21,255 nt of DNA from an uncultured Bacillota bacterium (GTDB lineage: Bacteria > Bacillota > Clostridia > Lachnospirales > Lachnospiraceae), in the NCBI GenBank assembly GCA_905200905.1, contig CAJKMA010000048.1, positions 1-21,255 on the forward strand, read 5' to 3'. Positions 6,910 through 14,067 of the stretch are shown one piece after another (within the stretch, counting starts at the first letter, position 1; every line of letters begins with the position of its first letter). Below the pieces are notes generated by a model. That model saw only the letters and a program-made list of their open reading frames with translations, did no database searches and was not told the DNA's origin. Made by a program: the position numbers and the translations under genes.

Positions 6910-7184
6910 TAGTACAGGATTATAAGAAATTGGCTGGGAAGAGGAATAGTACACACAGGGAATGTCAAAGAGAGAAAGTCATAAGGTGAGAGACTTTTAC
7001 AGGAACGATGTGGAACCTGCCTCGGAGCTGTCTGCGAAAGCAGAACGCGGGCTTTGGCGTTAAAAAAGCAAAGGAAGTGAGCTGTCCGGATAAAAGTAGA
7101 GTATAACGGGCTGCTAAGAAGGGTGGTACCGCCGAGTGGAAGACATCGGTCCCTGAGATGGAGGGGATGACATGTCTTTTTTTT
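6910..7184 (+). ncRNA. T-box leader (tRNA-Pro) upstream of proS
   Basis: Transcription attenuator that senses uncharged tRNA-Pro. Stem I closes with TGGCT (6931-6935)/AGCTG (7026-7030) and GAGG (6941-6944)/CCTC (7020-7023). The specifier loop, bounded by CACA/TGTG, has AATAGTA on its 5' side and GAACCTG on its 3' side, and reads CCT (Pro) at 7016-7018. AGAGAG and GGTGAGAG (about 6970-6994) look like the apical AG bulge and GNUG loop. A GAAA-capped hairpin (TCTGC/GCAGA, about 7031-7045) and a CTTTG/CAAAG stem follow. The T-box is GGGTGGTACCG: AGGG (7120-7123) and ACCG (7128-7131) pair with CGGTCCCT (7147-7154), leaving a TGGT bulge for the tRNA NCCA end. The competing terminator is AGACAT (7141-7146)/ATGTCT (7172-7177) with an inner CCCT/AGGG stem and a T8 tract. 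Confidence 0.95.
7141..7184 (+). terminator. T-box attenuator terminator
   Basis: AGACAT pairs with ATGTCT around an imperfect inner stem (CCCT 7151-7154 with AGGG 7162-7165) and is followed by TTTTTTTT. Its 5' arm contains CGGTCCCT, the same bases the antiterminator uses, so the two folds exclude each other. Confidence 0.88.
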
Positions 7185-7268
7185 ATATCATAGAAAATGA
7201 TTTCCTGTAAGCATGGACAGCCTCCCATAAAAACTTGTTAAACATAGAAGAGAGAAAAGGAGAATATC

Positions 7269-8708
7269 ATGGCAAACAACAAAAAATTAGTAGAAGCAAT
7301 TACTTCCATGGAGGAAGATTTTGCACAATGGTACACAGACGTAGTAAAAAAAGCAGATTTAATTGATTATACCAGTGTAAAAGGATGCATGGTTATTAAA
7401 CCGGCAGGATATGCTATCTGGGAAAATATTCAGCATGAGCTGGATAAAAGATTTAAAGAAACAGGAGTAGAGAATGTATATCTTCCAATGTTTATTCCGG
7501 AAAGCCTGCTTCAGAAAGAAAAAGACCATGTAGAAGGTTTTGCACCAGAAGTTGCATGGGTAACACATGGTGGATTGGAACCATTACAGGAGAAGCTTTG
7601 TGTGCGTCCTACTTCTGAGACCTTATTCTGTGATTTTTACGCAAAAGAAATCCAGTCCCACAGAGACCTTCCGAAAGTATACAATCAGTGGTGTTCCGTG
7701 GTGCGTTGGGAAAAAACCACGAGACCATTCCTTCGTTCCAGAGAGTTCTTATGGCAGGAGGGTCACACTGCCCATGCTACTGCTGAGGAAGCGGAAGAAA
7801 GAACAGTTCAGATGTTAAACATCTATGCAGATTTCTGCGAACAGGTATTGGCGATTCCAGTAGTAAAAGGACAGAAAACAGACAAGGAAAAATTTGCAGG
7901 TGCAGAAGCAACTTATACCATTGAATCCTTAATGCATGACGGAAAAGCATTACAGTCTGGTACCAGCCATAACTTTGGTGATGGTTTTGCAAAAGCTTTT
8001 GGTATTCAGTATACAGATAAAGAGAACAAGCTGCAGTATGTACATCAGACTTCCTGGGGTATGACAACTCGTATGATTGGTGCTATTATTATGGTTCATG
8101 GTGACAACAGCGGTCTGGTGTTGCCTCCAAGAATTGCTCCGGTACAGGCTGTGATTATTCCTATTCAGCAGCGTAAAGAAGGGGTTTTGGAGACAGCAGA
8201 AAAACTCAATGCCCAGTTAAAGGCAGCGGGAATCCGTGTGAAAACAGATGCTACGGATAAGAGCCCTGGCTTTAAATTTGCTGAGCAGGAAATGAGAGGT
8301 ATTCCAGTTCGTATTGAATGTGGTCCAAAAGATATTGAGGCCAACCAGGCAGTGGTAGTAAGAAGAGATAACAGAGAAAAGATTGTTGTATCTTTAGATA
8401 ATTTGGCACAGGGAGTTCAGGAAATCCTGGATACTATGCAGAAGGAAATGCTGGAGCGTGCAAGAGCACATAGAGATGCCCATACTTATGCAGTGACAGA
8501 TTACGAAGAATTTAAGAAAACCGTAGAAGAAAAACCAGGTTTTGTAAAAGCCATGTGGTGTGGTTGCAGAGAGTGTGAGGATAAGATTAAAGAAGATGTA
8601 CAGGCTACATCAAGATGTATTCCTTTTGAACAGGAAACACTGTCTGACAAGTGTGTGGTATGTGGGAAACCAGCGAAAAAAATGGTTTACTGGGGTCGTG
8701 CTTACTAA
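7269..8708 (+). CDS. proS: Prolyl-tRNA synthetase, archaeal/eukaryotic-type
   Basis: A 479-residue class II synthetase that charges tRNA-Pro. This is the short archaeal/eukaryote-like type, not the 570-residue bacterial type with an editing insertion. It lacks the INS domain between motifs 2 and 3 and ends in the archaeal-type C-terminal extension terminating in an aromatic residue (VYWGRAY). Motif 2 is VVRWEKTTRPFLRSREFLWQ, and motif 3 follows with GLVLPPRIAP. An anticodon-binding domain covers about 290-390. Cysteines WCGCREC and CVVCGK (about 424-470) form a putative zinc site. The ATG at 7269 follows AAAGGAG. The gene is controlled by the T-box leader and its own promoter. cca follows 34 bp later, so two tRNA end-processing and charging functions are linked. 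Confidence 0.96.
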   Translation: MANNKKLVEAITSMEEDFAQWYTDVVKKADLIDYTSVKGCMVIKPAGYAIWENIQHELDKRFKETGVENVYLPMFIPESLLQKEKDHVEGFAPEVAWVTHGGLEPLQEKLCVRPTSETLFCDFYAKEIQSHRDLPKVYNQWCSVVRWEKTTRPFLRSREFLWQEGHTAHATAEEAEERTVQMLNIYADFCEQVLAIPVVKGQKTDKEKFAGAEATYTIESLMHDGKALQSGTSHNFGDGFAKAFGIQYTDKENKLQYVHQTSWGMTTRMIGAIIMVHGDNSGLVLPPRIAPVQAVIIPIQQRKEGVLETAEKLNAQLKAAGIRVKTDATDKSPGFKFAEQEMRGIPVRIECGPKDIEANQAVVVRRDNREKIVVSLDNLAQGVQEILDTMQKEMLERARAHRDAHTYAVTDYEEFKKTVEEKPGFVKAMWCGCRECEDKIKEDVQATSRCIPFEQETLSDKCVVCGKPAKKMVYWGRAY

Positions 8709-8742
8709 AAACGAGAAAAGACAGACACAGGAGGAGCGGCAG

Positions 8743-10068
8743 ATGGTAATACAGATTCCTGAAAAAGTGAATAAAATTATAAAGAAGCTGCAAGAACATG
8801 GATATGATGCCTATGCAGTGGGAGGTTGTGTGCGGGACAGCCTCCTGGGCCGTACTCCGGCAGACTGGGATATTACTACTTCTGCGAAACCGTTGGAGGT
8901 CAAAGAACTTTTTAAGCGTACTATTGATACAGGACTTCAGCATGGAACTGTTACGGTCATGTTAAATCGAGAGGGATTTGAAGTTACTACCTACCGTATT
9001 GATGGAGAGTATGAGGATAGCCGTCACCCAAAAGAAGTCATCTTTACAGGGAAGCTGGAGGAAGACTTAAAACGCCGAGATTTTACCATTAATGCTATGG
9101 CATACAATGATAGAGAGGGATTGGTGGATATATTTGGTGGTGCCAAAGATTTGGAAAATCAGATAATCCGCTGTGTAGGTGAACCAAGAGAGCGCTTTAC
9201 GGAAGATGCACTTCGAATTTTACGTGCAGTGCGCTTTTCAGCACAATTGGGGTTTGCCATTGAGGAGGATACTGCAAAAGCAGCGGGAGAATTGGCAGAT
9301 ACCTTGAGGAAAATCAGTGCTGAACGGATTCACACAGAGCTTGTAAAACTCTTGGTGTCTCCTCACCCTGCTTATTTACGTACTGCCTGGAAACTGGGAA
9401 TTACCAAGGTGGTGTTGCCGGAATTTGATGCTATGATGGATACCCCACAGAACAATCCTCATCACTGCTACAGCGTAGGAGAGCATACCTTGAAGGCTCT
9501 GGAAATGGTATCGGATAATAGAATTTTGCGTTTGGCGTTGTTGTTTCATGATATGGGAAAACCGGAAAAGCGTTCTACAGATAAAGCAGGCATAGATCAT
9601 TTTTATAGACATCAAAAGGTTAGTGCAGATATTGCCAGAAAGATTATGAAACGTCTGCGGTTTGACAATGATACCTTGGATAAGGTAACAAAACTGGTCC
9701 TTTGGCATGAATGTCCGTGGGAGTGTAATGGATATTCTGTGCGGAAGGTTCTGTGTAAAATCGGGCCACAGTTGTTTGAATTATTGTTAGAAATGAGAAG
9801 AGCAGATGTTATGGCTCAGAGTAACTTCCAAAGAGAAGAAAAACTGAAAAAATTAAAACAAAGCCAGGAACTGTATGAAGAAATTATGGAAAGGCAAGAC
9901 TGCATTTCCCTGAAAACTCTGGCTGTTTCTGGAAGAGATTTAATACAGGCGGGTATGAAGCCAGGGAAAGAACTGGGAGAAACGTTAGAGGGCCTGTTGG
10001 AACTGGTTCTAAAGGAGCCTGAAAAAAATACAAAAGAATATTTGCTTTCCAGGATAGAGCAACGGTGA
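8743..10068 (+). CDS. cca: CCA-adding tRNA nucleotidyltransferase
   Basis: A 441-residue class II nucleotidyltransferase that builds or repairs the tRNA 3' CCA end. Motif A is AVGGCVRDSLLG (25-36) with catalytic carboxylates D41 and D43 (DWDI). RRDFTINAMAY is motif B, and RFTEDALRILRAVRFSAQLGF is the motif C-E region. An HD-like segment, LLFHDMGKPEKR, follows in the C-terminal half. A poly(A) polymerase of the same family is the alternative; in Firmicutes CCA addition is the usual role. The start chosen is ATG 8743, after AGGAGGAG; the frame extends upstream to 8560 inside proS, but that part is only shadow sequence. It is co-transcribed with proS. Confidence 0.92.
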   Translation: MVIQIPEKVNKIIKKLQEHGYDAYAVGGCVRDSLLGRTPADWDITTSAKPLEVKELFKRTIDTGLQHGTVTVMLNREGFEVTTYRIDGEYEDSRHPKEVIFTGKLEEDLKRRDFTINAMAYNDREGLVDIFGGAKDLENQIIRCVGEPRERFTEDALRILRAVRFSAQLGFAIEEDTAKAAGELADTLRKISAERIHTELVKLLVSPHPAYLRTAWKLGITKVVLPEFDAMMDTPQNNPHHCYSVGEHTLKALEMVSDNRILRLALLFHDMGKPEKRSTDKAGIDHFYRHQKVSADIARKIMKRLRFDNDTLDKVTKLVLWHECPWECNGYSVRKVLCKIGPQLFELLLEMRRADVMAQSNFQREEKLKKLKQSQELYEEIMERQDCISLKTLAVSGRDLIQAGMKPGKELGETLEGLLELVLKEPEKNTKEYLLSRIEQR

Positions 10069-10136
10069 TTCTAACCCGGTTTTCTCCTGCATAGAATGAA
10101 AAGGACACAAGCAATGGAGAAAAGGGGGAGAAGCAA

Positions 10137-11120
10137 GTGTATGATCGTGGTCTCAGTGTCTTGGAACAATATGGCCTGGAATCCACAGCCGTGTATCGGG
10201 GAAGGGGAGCCCTCATCTGCCAGACAGAACAGGGGCTTGTTCTGATAAAAGAATTTTGCGGTACACCTAAGAAGTTGGAATACCAGGCTTGTCTTTTGTC
10301 CTGTATAGGTGAGAAAAGTCAGGTTTTGGCAGACGAAATTCTGGTGAATCAGGAAGGAAATTATATTTCATCGGACAAAGATAACATTTCTTATGTGGTA
10401 AAACGCTGGTATGAGGGAAGAGAATGCGATACACGCAGTGAAGAAGATATTTATAAGGGGATTGCTGCCATGGCAGATTTACATAGAGTGATGCAGCTGC
10501 CAATACAGACCCATTATGTAAGACAGCCCTTGACCACAGAGTTTGCAAGACATAATGCAGAGCTTCGGAAAATTCGGAAATTTGTCAGCGCCAAGCGGAA
10601 AAAGAATGAATTTGAATTAGCGTTTCTGGATACCATCCGTAGATTTTTGGGGCATGGGGAAGAGGCCTTAGAGCAATTAGAGGACTCTGGATATACACAA
10701 TTATATGAGAACACACTGGAACATGGATTCGTATGCCATGGAGAATTTAATCAGCATAATGTACTTATAGTACGTGAAAAAAATGGTGAGAAAGCCATTG
10801 CAGTAACAAACTTTGATAAATGGGGGTTTGATGTGCAGATGGTAGATTTGTATCAGTTTATGAGAAAGATACTAGAGAAGCATGATTGGAATATCCCCCT
10901 GGGAAAATCCATGGTTCAGGCATATGAGGAAATTCGACCTCTTTCCAAGAGAGAAAAAGAAAATCTAAAAATACGCTTCGCTTATCCGGAAAAATATTGG
11001 AAACTGGCAAATTATTATTATACGCATAATAAGGCATGGATTTCTAAAAAAAATCTGGAAAAGTTGGAGCGTTTGGCAAATCAGGAAGAAAAATGGCGGA
11101 ATTTCGTAGAATCTCTGTAA
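10137..11120 (+). CDS. CotS-family spore coat kinase-like protein
   Basis: A 327-residue protein of the CotS/YtaA family (aminoglycoside-phosphotransferase/protein-kinase-like fold), found in spore coats. The N-lobe has GRGALICQTEQGLVLIKEF with a possible ATP lysine. The Brenner-like motif is H201-G-E203-F-N-Q-H-N208: the usual catalytic Asp is Glu, with the spacing to Asn kept. The metal-binding region reads VTN225-F-D227-KW, followed by DLYQFMRKILEKHDW, a stretch typical of clostridial CotS proteins. Activity may therefore be weak or absent. The start is GTG 10137 after AGGGGGAG. It lies 68 bp after cca with no terminator between, so it may be read from the proS promoter, although a sporulation promoter would be expected and I could not find one. 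Confidence 0.85.
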   Translation: MYDRGLSVLEQYGLESTAVYRGRGALICQTEQGLVLIKEFCGTPKKLEYQACLLSCIGEKSQVLADEILVNQEGNYISSDKDNISYVVKRWYEGRECDTRSEEDIYKGIAAMADLHRVMQLPIQTHYVRQPLTTEFARHNAELRKIRKFVSAKRKKNEFELAFLDTIRRFLGHGEEALEQLEDSGYTQLYENTLEHGFVCHGEFNQHNVLIVREKNGEKAIAVTNFDKWGFDVQMVDLYQFMRKILEKHDWNIPLGKSMVQAYEEIRPLSKREKENLKIRFAYPEKYWKLANYYYTHNKAWISKKNLEKLERLANQEEKWRNFVESL

Positions 11121-11139
11121 CAAAAGGACAGTGCAGTAT

Positions 11140-11168
11140 TTGAATTTTCCACGTTAATAGTGTATAAT
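11140..11168 (+). promoter_or_regulatory. Sigma-A promoter of pgcA
   Basis: TTGAAT (11140-11145) is followed after a 17-bp spacer by a perfect TATAAT (11163-11168). The start is near 11175, giving a leader of about 40 nt with AGGAGGT at its end. Confidence 0.8.
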
Positions 11169-11213
11169 AATCAAAGAACACACAGCAGAAACGCTGCACA
11201 GGAGGTAATAGAG

Positions 11214-12947
11214 ATGGACTATAAAAAACTGTATGAAGAGTGGCTTTCCAATCCATATTTTGATGAGGAAACAAAGGCAGAATTAAAGGCAATCGAGCAG
11301 GACGAAAATGAAATTAAAGAGCGCTTTTATAAAGAACTGGAATTTGGTACAGCCGGACTTAGGGGTGTAATAGGCGCTGGAACAAACCGCATGAATATTT
11401 ATACGGTAAGAAAAACAACACAGGGACTGGCAAATTATATTGCGGCAGTAAACGGACAGGAAAAAGGAGTGGCTATTGCTCATGATTCCCGTCGTATGTC
11501 ACCGGAATTTGCAAAAGAAGCAGCATTATGTTTGGCAGCAAATGGTGTGAAAGCATATATTTTTGATTCTTTAAGACCAACGCCAGAGTTGTCTTATGCA
11601 GTGCGTAAATTAGGGTGCATTGCAGGTATTAATATTACAGCAAGTCATAATCCGCCAGAATACAATGGTTACAAAGTATACTGGGAGGATGGCGCACAGA
11701 TTACACCTCCTCATGACAGCGGAATTATGGCAGAGGTTCAGAAAGTAACAGATTATAATACGGTAAAGACTATGGACGAAGAAGCTGCAAAAGAAGCAGG
11801 TTTATTCCAGGTGATTGGTAAAGAAGTAGACGATGCTTATATGGAAGAATTAAAGAGTCAGGTTATCCATATGGATGCCATTAAAGCCATGGCAAAAGAA
11901 CTGAAAATCGTTTATAGCCCACTTCACGGGACAGGAAATATCCCTGCAAGACGCGTTTTAAAAGAACTGGGATTTGAAAACGTTTATGTAGTAAAAGAGC
12001 AGGAGCTTCCTGATGGAGAATTTCCAACTGTAAGTTATCCAAATCCGGAAGCAGATGAGGCATTTGAACTAGGGCTGAAGCTTGCAAAAGAAGTGGATGC
12101 AGACCTGGTACTGGCAACAGATCCAGATGCAGACCGCTTAGGTGTTCGTGTGAAAGATAAAAATGGTGAATATCATACCCTTACAGGAAATATGTCAGGA
12201 TGTCTGCTGGCAGATTATGAACTTGGACAGAGAAAAGCTGTAAGTGGAAGTCTTCCACAGGATGGAGCTATGATTTCCACCATTGTTACTACAAATATGG
12301 CGGCAGCTATTGCAAAATATTATGGTGTGAAATTTATTGAAGTTCTTACTGGCTTCAAGTACATTGGACAGCAGATTTTAGGATTTGAGACCAGTGGCGT
12401 TGGTTCTTATCTCTTTGGATTTGAGGAAAGCTATGGTTGTCTGATTGGTACTCATGCAAGAGATAAGGATGCTATTGTGGCTACTATGGCGCTTTGTGAA
12501 GCAGCAGCTTATTATAAAACAAAAGATATGACACTGTGGGATGCCATGATTGAAATGTATGAACGCTATGGTTACTATAAAGATGATATCCAGTCTATTA
12601 CACTTAAGGGAATCGAGGGGCTTGCACAGATTCAGACAATTTTGGAAAATTTAAGAAAGAATCCACCAGTAGAAATCGGCGGTTACAAAGTACTTTCTGC
12701 AAGAGATTATAAGGCAGATACCATTGTAGATATGGAGACAAAAGAAGTAAAAGCAACAGGACTTCCAAGTTCCAATGTTCTGTATTATGACCTTACAGAT
12801 GACGCATGGGTATGTGTACGTCCTTCAGGAACAGAGCCTAAGATTAAAATCTACTATGGCATTAAAGGAACCTCTATTCAGGATGCTGATGAAAAATCAG
12901 CGGCGCTTGGTCATGAAGTAAAAGAATTAATTGACAAAATGATGTAA
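11214..12947 (+). CDS. pgcA: Alpha-phosphoglucomutase / phosphomannomutase
   Basis: A 577-residue alpha-D-phosphohexomutase converting glucose 6-phosphate and glucose 1-phosphate (possibly mannose phosphates), feeding glycogen, UDP-glucose and wall polymers. The active-site phosphoserine is S144 in ITASHNPPEYNGYK, the metal loop is D303-P-D305-A-D307-R, sugar specificity lies in GFEESYG, and the phosphate-binding loop is RPSGTEPKIKIYY near the C-terminus. The N-terminal YEEWLSNPYFDEETKAEL and ELEFGTAGLRG are typical of the Bacillus PgcA type. ATG 11214 is chosen because AGGAGGT precedes it; the in-frame GTG at 11160 overlaps the promoter -10. The gene is transcribed alone from a strong promoter. 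No clear terminator follows before the hup promoter. Confidence 0.93.
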   Translation: MDYKKLYEEWLSNPYFDEETKAELKAIEQDENEIKERFYKELEFGTAGLRGVIGAGTNRMNIYTVRKTTQGLANYIAAVNGQEKGVAIAHDSRRMSPEFAKEAALCLAANGVKAYIFDSLRPTPELSYAVRKLGCIAGINITASHNPPEYNGYKVYWEDGAQITPPHDSGIMAEVQKVTDYNTVKTMDEEAAKEAGLFQVIGKEVDDAYMEELKSQVIHMDAIKAMAKELKIVYSPLHGTGNIPARRVLKELGFENVYVVKEQELPDGEFPTVSYPNPEADEAFELGLKLAKEVDADLVLATDPDADRLGVRVKDKNGEYHTLTGNMSGCLLADYELGQRKAVSGSLPQDGAMISTIVTTNMAAAIAKYYGVKFIEVLTGFKYIGQQILGFETSGVGSYLFGFEESYGCLIGTHARDKDAIVATMALCEAAAYYKTKDMTLWDAMIEMYERYGYYKDDIQSITLKGIEGLAQIQTILENLRKNPPVEIGGYKVLSARDYKADTIVDMETKEVKATGLPSSNVLYYDLTDDAWVCVRPSGTEPKIKIYYGIKGTSIQDADEKSAALGHEVKELIDKMM

Positions 12948-12971
12948 CAGGCGGAAAAAATTTCAATATGC

Positions 12972-13000
12972 TTGACAAACCTATAGAAACAAGGTATAAA
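12972..13000 (+). promoter_or_regulatory. Sigma-A promoter of hup
   Basis: A perfect TTGACA (12972-12977) with a 17-bp spacer precedes TATAAA (12995-13000). This is a near-consensus promoter, as expected for an abundant nucleoid protein. The start is near 13007. Confidence 0.87.
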
Positions 13001-13006
13001 TATCTG

Positions 13007-13099
13007 TAGACTGCGGAAATAGCGCAGTAAGGCAATTAGACCCAGGACAGGCTGTTGCAGGCAGTTCTGTACGGCTAAATTTATTTAGGAGGAATACTC
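13007..13099 (+). promoter_or_regulatory. Structured hup 5' leader
   Basis: A leader of about 90 nt starts with a hairpin, ACTGCG (13010-13015)/CGCAGT (13023-13028) with a 7-nt loop, and ends with AGGAGG before the ATG. A hairpin at the very 5' end could protect the mRNA from decay. No known riboswitch was recognised. Confidence 0.4.
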
Positions 13100-13375
13100 A
13101 TGAACAGAACAGAATTAGTTGCTGCTATGGCAGAGAAAACACAGTTATCTAAAAAAGATGCAGATTTGGCTTTAAAGGCTTTTATTGATGTTGTATCCGA
13201 AGAAATGCAGAAGGGTGAAAAAGTTCAGTTAGTAGGATTTGGTACTTTTGAAGTTTCTGAAAGAGCAGCAAGAGAAGGCAGAAATCCACAGACAGGCGAG
13301 ACTATGACAATTTCAGCTTCTAAGTCTCCAAAATTCAAAGCTGGTAAAGCTTTAAAAGATTTAGTAAATGCATAA
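13100..13375 (+). CDS. hup: HU-family DNA-binding protein
   Basis: A 91-residue histone-like HU protein that bends and compacts DNA. It starts MNRTELVAAMAEKTQLSKKDA, and the arm region reads GFGTFEVSERAAREGRNPQTGETM with the intercalating proline in RNPQTG. The C-terminal KAGKALKDLVNA completes the typical 90-residue form. A near-consensus promoter, a structured leader and a downstream terminator indicate a highly expressed single gene. The yabO homolog (rqcP) follows, as in many Firmicutes where an HU gene lies near mazG/yabN-yabO. Confidence 0.97.
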   Translation: MNRTELVAAMAEKTQLSKKDADLALKAFIDVVSEEMQKGEKVQLVGFGTFEVSERAAREGRNPQTGETMTISASKSPKFKAGKALKDLVNA

Positions 13376-13378
13376 TCC

Positions 13379-13399
13379 ATAGTCTGAAGGTAAGACTAT
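13379..13399 (+). other. Hairpin directly after hup stop
   Basis: ATAGTCT (13379-13385) and AGACTAT (13393-13399) are perfect 7-bp arms around a 7-nt loop. There is no T-run after it, so alone it is not a terminator. It may protect the 3' end in tandem with the next hairpin. Confidence 0.5.
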
Positions 13400-13403
13400 A
13401 AAA

Positions 13404-13445
13404 CAGGAGATGTGGCATGAAGCAGCATCTCCTGATTTTCTTTTG
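13404..13445 (+). terminator. hup terminator
   Basis: CAGGAGATG (13404-13412) pairs with CATCTCCTG (13426-13434), a perfect 9-bp stem, followed by ATTTTCTTTT. It is probably leaky, because no separate promoter for rqcP could be seen between it and 13463. Confidence 0.8.
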
Positions 13446-13462
13446 GGGAAAAGGAGACAGGG

Positions 13463-13702
13463 ATGAGACTTGATAAGTATTTGAAGGTTTCCAGATTGAT
13501 TAAACGTAGAACAGTAGCTAATGAAGCATGTGATGCAGGACGTGTGCTGATTAATGATAAACCGGCCAAAGCTTCTGCACAGGTAAAAGCAGGAGATATT
13601 TTGGAAATTCAATTTGGAAGCAAAAACGTCCGGGTAGAGGTACTGGATGTACAGGAAACAGTAAAAAAAGAAGCTGCCAGTGAATTATTTAAATATCTGT
13701 AA
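13463..13702 (+). CDS. rqcP: S4-domain RNA-binding protein RqcP (YabO)
   Basis: A 79-residue protein that is almost entirely one S4 domain: MRLDKYLKVSRLIKRRTVANEACDAGRVLIND, then PAKASAQVKAGDILEIQFG. In Bacillus the ortholog (YabO/RqcP) works with RqcH to add alanine tails to nascent chains on stalled 50S subunits (ribosome quality control). An Hsp15/HslR-type role is the older name for the same family. The ATG follows AAAGGAGA. Position before yabP-yabQ-divIC matches Bacillus exactly, which supports the call. Expression may come from hup read-through. Confidence 0.92.
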   Translation: MRLDKYLKVSRLIKRRTVANEACDAGRVLINDKPAKASAQVKAGDILEIQFGSKNVRVEVLDVQETVKKEAASELFKYL

Positions 13703-13716
13703 AAGCAGAATAGGCG

Positions 13717-13745
13717 GCATAATCATCATCACTCTCCCATATAAT
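13717..13745 (+). promoter_or_regulatory. Sigma-E-like promoter of yabPQ
   Basis: GCATAAT (13717-13723) matches six of seven positions of the sigma-E -35 pattern KMATATT. After a 14-bp spacer, CATATAAT (13738-13745) matches CATACANT except for one base. Bacillus yabPQ is known to be under sigma-E control. The start is expected near 13752. Confidence 0.65.
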
Positions 13746-13777
13746 CTTTCATAAGAAGAACTGTGGGGGAGTGATGA
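13726..13777 (+). promoter_or_regulatory. Inverted repeat sequestering the yabP RBS
   Basis: TCATCACTCTCCC (13726-13738) pairs with GGGGGAGTGATGA (13765-13777), 13 bp with one G-U, around a 26-nt loop. The 3' arm contains GGGGGAG, the only Shine-Dalgarno for the TTG start at 13781. The 5' arm lies between the -35 and -10 of the sigma-E-like promoter, so it is absent from transcripts that begin near 13752. The structure might also act as a terminator of rqcP, but only ATTTTGG follows. Confidence 0.6.
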
Positions 13778-13780
13778 ATT

Positions 13781-14065
13781 TTGGAAGAGAAAAATCATAA
13801 AGCAGAACATAGGCTTCAGCTTCTTAAGAGGGAAAAAGGAAGTTTTACAGGTGTGCGGGATGTGAATTCCTTTGATGAAAAGGAAATCAGCCTGGTGACA
13901 GAGGAAGGAATCCTCACAGTCCAGGGCGAGGGGCTACATGTGACCAGATTGGATTTAGAAAAACAAGAGGTGGACATCCAGGGACGAGTGGATAGTCTGG
14001 TATATAGCCAGGGAATTGCAAAATCAAAGGGAGGAGAGGGAATGCTGAAAAGGCTTTTCCAATAA
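13781..14065 (+). CDS. yabP: Sporulation protein YabP
   Basis: A 94-residue cytosolic protein of the YabP family, needed with YabQ for spore cortex formation in Bacillus-like organisms. Family features: EHRLQLLKREKGSFTGVRDVNSFDEKEISLVTEEGILTVQG, split here as EHRLQLLKREKG followed by the VNSFDEKEI block, GLHVTRLDLEKQEV, and a final GRVDSLVYSQ. The frame is closed upstream by TGA at 13775-13777, so TTG 13781 is the only reasonable start. A sigma-E-like promoter and an RBS-masking hairpin lie upstream. yabQ starts 2 bp after the stop, so the two are translated together. Confidence 0.92.
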   Translation: MEEKNHKAEHRLQLLKREKGSFTGVRDVNSFDEKEISLVTEEGILTVQGEGLHVTRLDLEKQEVDIQGRVDSLVYSQGIAKSKGGEGMLKRLFQ

Positions 14066-14067
14066 CC

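Noticed and set aside
8560..8742. N-terminal extension of cca into proS
   Set aside because: It is a shadow of proS; a clear AGGAGGAG and ATG at 8743 start the conserved cca sequence.
13726..13781. Inverted repeat read as a plain rqcP terminator
   Set aside because: The 26-nt loop and lack of a real T-tract (only ATTTTGG) fit poorly; overlap with the yabP Shine-Dalgarno and sigma-E-like promoter fits regulation better, though it is not excluded.
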